Assembly: GCA_002437115.1 (NCBI GenBank)
Contig: DJOD01000038.1
Coordinates: forward strand, 1-17,681
Source: Prevotella sp. UBA6447
GTDB taxonomy: Bacteria; Bacteroidota; Bacteroidia; Bacteroidales; Bacteroidaceae
Direction: 5' to 3'
DNA: 17,681 bases
Positions 12,377 to 17,681 of the stretch are shown piece by piece. The number at the start of each line of letters is the position of its first letter. Within the stretch, counting starts at the first letter, position 1. The notes below the pieces were generated by a model. The model was not told the DNA's origin. It was given only the letters and a program-made list of their open reading frames with translations, and made no database searches. A program made the position numbers and the translations under genes.

Positions 12377-14275
12377 ATGCCAAAGCTACCGCAACCCATC
12401 CTTCCGGGTATTGAACTAACAGAGAACACCGTCGTGAGGCTACAGAAGCCCACCGACAGGGAGACAAACCGCATGATAGGAATCCTCTCGCGAGAAACAA
12501 AGGGCACGCTCCAACAGCAAGCATTGCCATTCCTCGCGTTGCTTAGAGAGCACCGGTTTGCCTACGACCATGGCAACGAGACTGAAGAACCACACATCAT
12601 CACCCTTTTCCGCGCCTCCAAGATTCACAAAAAGGAAGAATGGGAGAAGCTGTTGGCTTTGTTCCTCACCCCCCGGAACTTCTTCCTCATCTTCACAAAC
12701 ATGCCCCAAAAGGAAATAGACCTTTGGCGGGAAACCGTGCGCAATGGCTACGTCATCGACAGCGAGGTGGACAAGATGATGGGGACCAAGTGCTTCAAGC
12801 AATCAGGCTGGTATTCGGAAAAAGGCTCTCTCATCGAACCACTCAACCACTACTTTTCTGTCATATACCGTAAAGCCAACTCTGAAAAAGACGGCTTTTA
12901 CCGCAAACAGGCTAGTTTTATATATGTAGAACCCATATACCAGAAAGCGTTGCTTAGGGAGTTCTTTCCCGACTTGGCTACCGTGACCGGCACCGACACC
13001 TTGCCCAGCGATGCCAGCCTGACACGCTACAACGGCGAGAACACCATCTTCGCCAAGCTCCCCATCCTGGGAACACTCTACGAAGGCAAGATGTTACCAC
13101 ACTACATCGGTAAGTTGCCTGCCGCAACAGTGAAGAAAGCACAGAAAATGATGGCGCTGCCCGACTTTTTCAAGACTTACCCCAGCGGCGCGCAAGCCCA
13201 GCTTAGCGCAACCTTGCTGCTCAATTATTACGTATTCTTTCGCTGCCTCTTGGGAAGGAAAAAACTGCCAACAGACCCTGCGGAACTGGCTAAGAGCTTC
13301 TTCAACCAGACCTTTGTCCAGACACCATACAACGACTTCACCTTGCCGGTGCTGATGCCACACATCAAGGGCATCAAGAAGAGCAAACTGGAGCCATACA
13401 ATTTCACATACGTAATCGGATGCTTGTTCGATCTCCTCAGGAAGCACCACGCCAAGAAATGGCTGTCCGCCGAACAGCTCATCATGGGCATACGCACCAT
13501 GGACGATCCTCTTGACGAAAGTTTCCTGTTGGTATCAACCTACTTCATCGACGACATGGATATGCGCAACGGATTCATCGAAAGCAAAGGGAAGAACAGC
13601 TACATTCACCCAGGAAACATCATTCGCCAGCTTTGCGAACCCTTTGTCAAGGCGGTGCTTTTCACCCTCTCCACGCTCGGTATCGTGGAAGTGGCTTACC
13701 GCGAGCCAAAGGAGGGCGATACCTCACCCTACGACGGGTTGCAGTATGTGCGGCTGACGGAGCTGGGCAAGTATGCCCTCGACATCACCGGCAGTTACAC
13801 GCCGCAACTTTCCGAAAACAACACGTCAGCCTTCGAGCTCGACGACCAGCGGTTGCTCATCAAGGTCACCGACGAGAAATCGCCTTTCGTGCCGTTGCTT
13901 GCAGACTATGCCGACAGCATCTCGCCGACGCTCTACAGCGTGAGCTATGAGACTTTCCTCAATGGCTGTTCCACACGCTTCGACGTGGAACAAAAAACCA
14001 AGATGTTTGCCCACTACATCTGCAAGAAGCAACCTCCCGTGTGGAAGCAATTCATGGCAGACGTGGCGAAACGTTGCAATCCCTTTGGCATCCCCTCCGA
14101 CAACTATATTTTGCTGACCATCCCGAAAGACGACACCGAGCTACAACGCCTTGTGCTCGGAACCCCATCCATCCGCCGCTATGTACTGAAGGCCGAAGGT
14201 TACATGCTGATGGTCAAGAAGGACGATTTAGCCAAGTTGTCCAAAGCCATGAGAAAGTATGGCTACATCATGTGA
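12377..14275 (+). CDS. Uncharacterised SNF2-partner protein with an XPB/Ssl2 N-terminal-like C-terminal region
   Basis: 632 residues; no enzyme motif recognised. Residues about 419-475 look like a winged helix (LGIVEVAY, then VRLTELGKYAL). Residues about 491-632 resemble the XPB/Ssl2 helicase N-terminal domain (Pfam PF13625 type): a strand LLIKV, then PLLADYADSISPTLYSVSYE, a helical stretch, and a final part, IRRYVLKAEGYMLMVKK, followed by a short helix ending KYGYIM. That order of wing, FAE-like loop and last strand-helix is characteristic of the family, but I am reading it by eye. The N-terminal 400 residues are alpha-helical and unknown. It follows the SNF2 gene by 48 bp with no promoter in the gap, so the two are likely an operon and perhaps a complex acting on DNA. 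It is soluble: no signal peptide or membrane segment is seen. Confidence 0.7.
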   Translation: MPKLPQPILPGIELTENTVVRLQKPTDRETNRMIGILSRETKGTLQQQALPFLALLREHRFAYDHGNETEEPHIITLFRASKIHKKEEWEKLLALFLTPRNFFLIFTNMPQKEIDLWRETVRNGYVIDSEVDKMMGTKCFKQSGWYSEKGSLIEPLNHYFSVIYRKANSEKDGFYRKQASFIYVEPIYQKALLREFFPDLATVTGTDTLPSDASLTRYNGENTIFAKLPILGTLYEGKMLPHYIGKLPAATVKKAQKMMALPDFFKTYPSGAQAQLSATLLLNYYVFFRCLLGRKKLPTDPAELAKSFFNQTFVQTPYNDFTLPVLMPHIKGIKKSKLEPYNFTYVIGCLFDLLRKHHAKKWLSAEQLIMGIRTMDDPLDESFLLVSTYFIDDMDMRNGFIESKGKNSYIHPGNIIRQLCEPFVKAVLFTLSTLGIVEVAYREPKEGDTSPYDGLQYVRLTELGKYALDITGSYTPQLSENNTSAFELDDQRLLIKVTDEKSPFVPLLADYADSISPTLYSVSYETFLNGCSTRFDVEQKTKMFAHYICKKQPPVWKQFMADVAKRCNPFGIPSDNYILLTIPKDDTELQRLVLGTPSIRRYVLKAEGYMLMVKKDDLAKLSKAMRKYGYIM

Positions 14276-14337
14276 CGCGCGACCTACCGCTCAGAGGTAA
14301 AGCCACAAAGGCAGCTTGTGAGTAAGAAGAGAACGGG

Positions 14338-15243
14338 CTATTCGATTATCTTTATTTCCATCGGCGTATGAGTCATTGATGAGATGACTCTCAATATTTT
14401 GTATTTATCCCTGATAACTGTTGGAACGGTTAACCATTCACCAGTGCACGTTATTATTTGGTTGTTGGCTTTTTTGTCGCTTGTGACAATGGGGAACTTG
14501 CCTACTTGGATGCCCGTCTTCTTCACCTTGTCCACACCAATACGCTCCACCACATCGAGAAATGTAAGTATGGTGTCCGAACCATGCTCAAAGGTCTTGT
14601 CGCCCAGCGTCACTTCCAGTTGAGCTTTTCTCTTCTTCTTCGTTGTCAGTTTGTGCTTCTTGTCAGGATCAAGGGTGTCAAAGTCTCCAAGTTCCACCTT
14701 CACATCTATCCCCAGCTGTTTGATAATGGACACCATTTGCATGTATTTTTGTTTTGTGTCGCTCTGTGCCATCAGAAACCACTTGTCATCAATCTTCTTT
14801 GTCCATCGGGCATAGCGAGGGTCGACTTCTTGCGCCACCAAAGGTATATGGCAAACTTCCATGCTCAGCTGTGCAACCCTCTCCACCCCAATTTTGCATA
14901 ATGCGTCAATCATGGTCTGCGTCGCACTGGCATTGCATATCTGCGTTCCATCAGGAAAAGTGAACCTAAGTCGTTGCCGTTTCTCACGCACTTGGATTTT
15001 CCCATCAGTTTTCTTTGAGTTCTTATGCCTTTCGCTGGGTATTTCTATCTGAATAATGTCGCCAGCCTTTTCCGCCTCTTCCATTTGCTTTCTTGCCTTC
15101 TCCTGCAATTCCTTGAAGAGAGCATCCTTTTTGCTTAGTGGACGCTTCATCTTCTCACCCCCGGTTTCTTGTTTCACGGGCGTTTCAAAAAAGCTGTCAT
15201 CGAAGAGTGACAATTGTTTTACTTCTTGCTTCTTTTTTGCCAT
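14338..15243 (-). CDS. Protein with N-terminal clamp-binding-like motif and tandem duplicated domain
   Basis: 301 residues, unnamed. Residues 10-14 read QLSLF, which matches the bacterial beta-clamp-binding consensus QL(S/D)LF, in a short disordered N-terminus. Residues 35-65 form a charged helix (possible coiled coil). Two related copies of a domain follow: about 92-185 and about 209-300. Both have a beta strand with T..D.T, a helix with IGVxxV (IGVERV at 118-123, IGVDKV at 235-240), a xPxV strand, a Trp near W155/W270, and a KY followed by the last helix and a beta strand (VKVEL, MEIKI). The copies are joined by a Lys-rich linker (195-206). It lies 125 bp downstream of the Res-like gene on the same strand. 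A weak own -7 box (TATACTTG, minus strand, 15293-15300) exists. Function unknown; a DNA-related role is inference. Confidence 0.8.
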   Translation of the reverse strand: MAKKKQEVKQLSLFDDSFFETPVKQETGGEKMKRPLSKKDALFKELQEKARKQMEEAEKAGDIIQIEIPSERHKNSKKTDGKIQVREKRQRLRFTFPDGTQICNASATQTMIDALCKIGVERVAQLSMEVCHIPLVAQEVDPRYARWTKKIDDKWFLMAQSDTKQKYMQMVSIIKQLGIDVKVELGDFDTLDPDKKHKLTTKKKRKAQLEVTLGDKTFEHGSDTILTFLDVVERIGVDKVKKTGIQVGKFPIVTSDKKANNQIITCTGEWLTVPTVIRDKYKILRVISSMTHTPMEIKIIE

Positions 15244-15368
15244 ATTACGCTTACTATTTGGCGATAAAATTAAGCAAATATTTTGAAATAGACAAGTATA
15301 TTAACCTTATTTTCTTTTCACGTGTACTCTAAAAACACATCTTCCTGACAAGCTCAAATTAAGTAAGG

Positions 15369-17681
15369 CTACGGGTTGAGTATCATCCGCGTCATCTGGT
15401 CCAGGTATGCCTCATACTTTTCTTCGAAGAGCACATGGTTGCGCGCGAACTCGTCTGCATCAAACGGGGCTTTGGCCCAAAAGTCCACTTGCTCCATGGG
15501 CGTGTTGCTGATGATGAAGCTGTTCATGAAGATGTTGGGGTTGCCCATCTGGCGGGTCACATCATTCTGCAGGTACCTGAAGAGTTGTACCTTGGGGTCA
15601 TCCAGCCCCTTCAAGTTGCGGATGCCTTTCGGGTCAATGAAGGTGACAAACTGCTTGTTGCCCTCCAGTATCCAGAGGATGAAGTCGGGATAAAAGTTAT
15701 TGGCCTCAAAGAAGCCCAGCCCCTTCTTGCTCTCATTGCGGAGCAGATATACCTGTTTGCCTGCCAGCACATCGTCTTTATGTTTATTGCAATAGTCTCG
15801 GAAAGCCTCAACAAAGTTTTTCTCACCGATGTTCAGTGCCACAGGCGACACCTGCAAGACAGGCTCACCTGTCACCTCATCCAAGAATGGACGGTTTCCA
15901 TTGGCATCTCGCTCGGCCAGAAACATCAAGGGCTTGTAGAGATGCATATCTACATTCAAGGTCTTGAAACAATCATCGAAGACTCTGTCCCGATGAAAAT
16001 TGCCTTGCTCCACTTCCTCCTTCACCGATGTCACATGGTCGATAAGTCCTTCCTTGTCGTTTCTCACCTTCACAGTGTATTCCTCCGGCACACCTATATT
16101 ATAATAAGTGACACGAGTGTTCCTCAGATGCTTCTGCTCTTCCCTCGCCTTTGCCTTCTTATAAGCCAGGTCGATGTAGCCACGAAGCAAAATGATGGTG
16201 ATATCCTGCCACAGTTCCACGTTCTTTCCGAAATCACGGAAGTCGAGGTTTGCCTTAGGAATCGCCAGTTCATACCACGTTGGATGTGCCATCAAATGCT
16301 TGAAATCTTCGATGCGAAGTGTCATATTGTACCAGCCACGCTCCGCCTTCATCTTTTGCAAGGCGAAATAAACTTCAGTCCAGTCTATCCAATGCAGGTG
16401 CTCTTGCGATAGTTTGCCTATGTGGCGACTGGCATTATACGATGTGGAGACGCTCTTGCTCCTCAGCAAATCTACCTTCGGATATTTGTCCAACCTTACC
16501 AGCACTCGGTTCATCAACCCTGTATCAGCAGGATCCACCACGGCAGACTTCTTGAAATTATAGTCATCCACCACCTTCGGCAGATAGAGTTCCGTCGTCT
16601 CCAAATCGACCGTTGGAATAGTCTTGATGACAATCTCTTCGTAATCTATCTCGTTGGTTGGCAAGCCCTCGTCCTCTAAGTATGCCTTGAAGGCTTCCAT
16701 ATAGTCGGCACGCACACCGAAGATGTTTAGTGTCTCGATAGCGTCAAGCCCTTTAGGCAGGTTGCCACATTGATAACAAGCATCGAGCATCTTGCTGCGC
16801 TTCAAGGAATACTTGTAACCCTTCAAGCGAACACCACGACCGAAGAGCTGGATAATCTCGGAACCTTCGCTTCTGCCCACGTTCATCAATCCCATCACCG
16901 AAACTCGCCAACTGCTCCAGCCTTCGGTAAACTTCTTGGAACCTATCAAGATGTTGACGGTGGACCGAGGCGAGTTGATGGTAGCGAAAAGGCTCGCCGT
17001 TCCGAAAGCCTTTACCTCGCAGAGGAAGCCGTTGGCTTGGAGCAGTTTCACCAGTTCCTTGCCATCGCCCACGTTGATGACTCCGAAGTAAGGCGAATTG
17101 CCCACTCGAAGTCCTATCTCCTCGAAACCACCCTTCTGCAAGTCGATATGCAGTTTGGCTCCCGAAATGGTGGAATGGAACAACTCCTTCAAGATGCCTC
17201 GATAGATGTTGTCGGCAAACTTCTGCTTGTCGTCTTCCACGGCCATTCCTTTCTTCAAGGTTAGGAAAGACGTGCCGAAGACGGAATAGCCGTTCTTGGT
17301 CTTCAATCCATCGTCCGAACTGAGCAAGCGACGGATATAGGTGGTAAACGCTTGGTTGGGGTTGTCGATGAAATTCTGCAAGAAGAGCAACACCTGCGTC
17401 ACATCCGACACTTCTCGCTTGTTCTCCTTGCTCACCGCCTTCACGCTGCTACCCACGAATATACCCAATGGCTTCTCCACCAGGAACTTGTTGTGGATGC
17501 GAGCATCGCTCCCATAGATTTTTGCCTGCTCATAGAGGCAGAGCAAGTAAGCCGTGAGATACATGTCGAGGAGCTCGTCATCGTTCCAGTCATTCATGTT
17601 CATGATGCGATAGTCCTTGCCATAACCGTCGGCGTAGAAGTAGCGATAGGAGTAGTCGAAGAGCGTTGCCTTGCCATACTG
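15369..17681 (-). CDS. Type III restriction Res-like helicase-endonuclease, C-terminal 770 residues (5' end outside the window)
   Basis: The frame runs without a stop to the right edge, so the start and helicase motifs I-III lie outside the window; the ATG at 17603 is internal. The visible part has helicase domain 2: GSKKFTEGWSSWR (starting near 16943) as motif IV/V and QLFGRGVRL (from 16850) as motif VI. Near the C-terminus is a PD-(D/E)xK-like nuclease: YPDF with its Asp at 15686 and DPKG with Asp at 15635 and Lys at 15629. The second acidic residue is thus Asp in DPK rather than Glu. Type III Res subunits translocate or slide on DNA and cleave it together with a Mod methylase; no mod gene is in view. 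Other helicase-nuclease defence proteins share this layout, so the type III label is tentative. Confidence 0.82.
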   Translation of the reverse strand, partial: QYGKATLFDYSYRYFYADGYGKDYRIMNMNDWNDDELLDMYLTAYLLCLYEQAKIYGSDARIHNKFLVEKPLGIFVGSSVKAVSKENKREVSDVTQVLLFLQNFIDNPNQAFTTYIRRLLSSDDGLKTKNGYSVFGTSFLTLKKGMAVEDDKQKFADNIYRGILKELFHSTISGAKLHIDLQKGGFEEIGLRVGNSPYFGVINVGDGKELVKLLQANGFLCEVKAFGTASLFATINSPRSTVNILIGSKKFTEGWSSWRVSVMGLMNVGRSEGSEIIQLFGRGVRLKGYKYSLKRSKMLDACYQCGNLPKGLDAIETLNIFGVRADYMEAFKAYLEDEGLPTNEIDYEEIVIKTIPTVDLETTELYLPKVVDDYNFKKSAVVDPADTGLMNRVLVRLDKYPKVDLLRSKSVSTSYNASRHIGKLSQEHLHWIDWTEVYFALQKMKAERGWYNMTLRIEDFKHLMAHPTWYELAIPKANLDFRDFGKNVELWQDITIILLRGYIDLAYKKAKAREEQKHLRNTRVTYYNIGVPEEYTVKVRNDKEGLIDHVTSVKEEVEQGNFHRDRVFDDCFKTLNVDMHLYKPLMFLAERDANGNRPFLDEVTGEPVLQVSPVALNIGEKNFVEAFRDYCNKHKDDVLAGKQVYLLRNESKKGLGFFEANNFYPDFILWILEGNKQFVTFIDPKGIRNLKGLDDPKVQLFRYLQNDVTRQMGNPNIFMNSFIISNTPMEQVDFWAKAPFDADEFARNHVLFEEKYEAYLDQMTRMILNP

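Noticed and set aside
15435..16412. Open frame of 325 codons opposite the Res-like gene
   Set aside because: Antisense shadow of a recognisable helicase-nuclease; no promoter of its own and no plausible domain.
1..17681. CRISPR array, tRNA, rRNA, insertion sequence or integrase
   Set aside because: No regularly spaced repeats, cloverleaf sequences, transposase or integrase motifs, or target-site duplications were found on either strand by eye.

Overview
The window looks like chromosomal DNA from a member of the Bacteroidales, probably of the Prevotellaceae. The evidence is the gene order rpsF-rpsR-rplI without ssb, the many TAnnTTTG (-7) and TTTG (-33) promoter elements typical of Bacteroidetes, weak or absent Shine-Dalgarno sequences in front of most genes, and a Bacteroides-type EF-G paralogue. 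The genus assignment is inference from protein style, not from a marker comparison. No rRNA, tRNA, CRISPR array, insertion sequence or phage gene is visible.

Layout. Positions 1-186 are AT-rich and hold a small cluster of direct and inverted repeats. A 70-residue two-helix membrane protein (187-399, minus) diverges from the ribosomal protein operon rpsF-rpsR-rplI (554-1749), which ends in a strong 16-bp terminator hairpin. A Bacteroidetes-type promoter then drives fabD (2009-2893), followed 24 bp later by a 716-residue protein (2918-5068) that joins a cytoplasmic GH13 alpha-amylase-like enzyme to a complete AlaX-like tRNA-editing domain. Convergent to it lies fusA2 (5329-7488, minus), an EF-G paralogue whose GTPase motifs are altered at the catalytic histidine. 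hemW (7673-8812) diverges from fusA2 and converges on a 121-residue membrane protein (8845-9210, minus).

The second half is dominated by nucleic-acid enzymes. A bacterial SNF2-family ATPase (9497-12328) is followed 48 bp later by a 631-632 residue protein (12377-14275) that I do not recognise by name. Its C-terminal part resembles the N-terminal domain of XPB/Ssl2-type helicases, so the two probably form a remodelling pair. On the minus strand, entering from the right edge, is the C-terminal 770 residues of a type III restriction Res-like helicase-nuclease (15369 to beyond 17681). Downstream of it on the same strand is a 301-residue protein (14338-15243) with an N-terminal QLSLF motif like the beta-sliding-clamp-binding peptide and a tandemly duplicated domain of about 93 residues.

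How the genes work together. The left part is housekeeping (ribosome, fatty acid initiation, heme-chaperone radical SAM protein) mixed with nutrient-linked functions (amylase, EF-G2). The right part is accessory DNA metabolism: the Res-like enzyme plus clamp-motif protein may be a restriction or defence module whose other parts lie past the right edge. The points most worth following up are the amylase-AlaX fusion, the clamp-motif duplicated-domain protein beside the Res-like gene, and the SNF2 partner protein.
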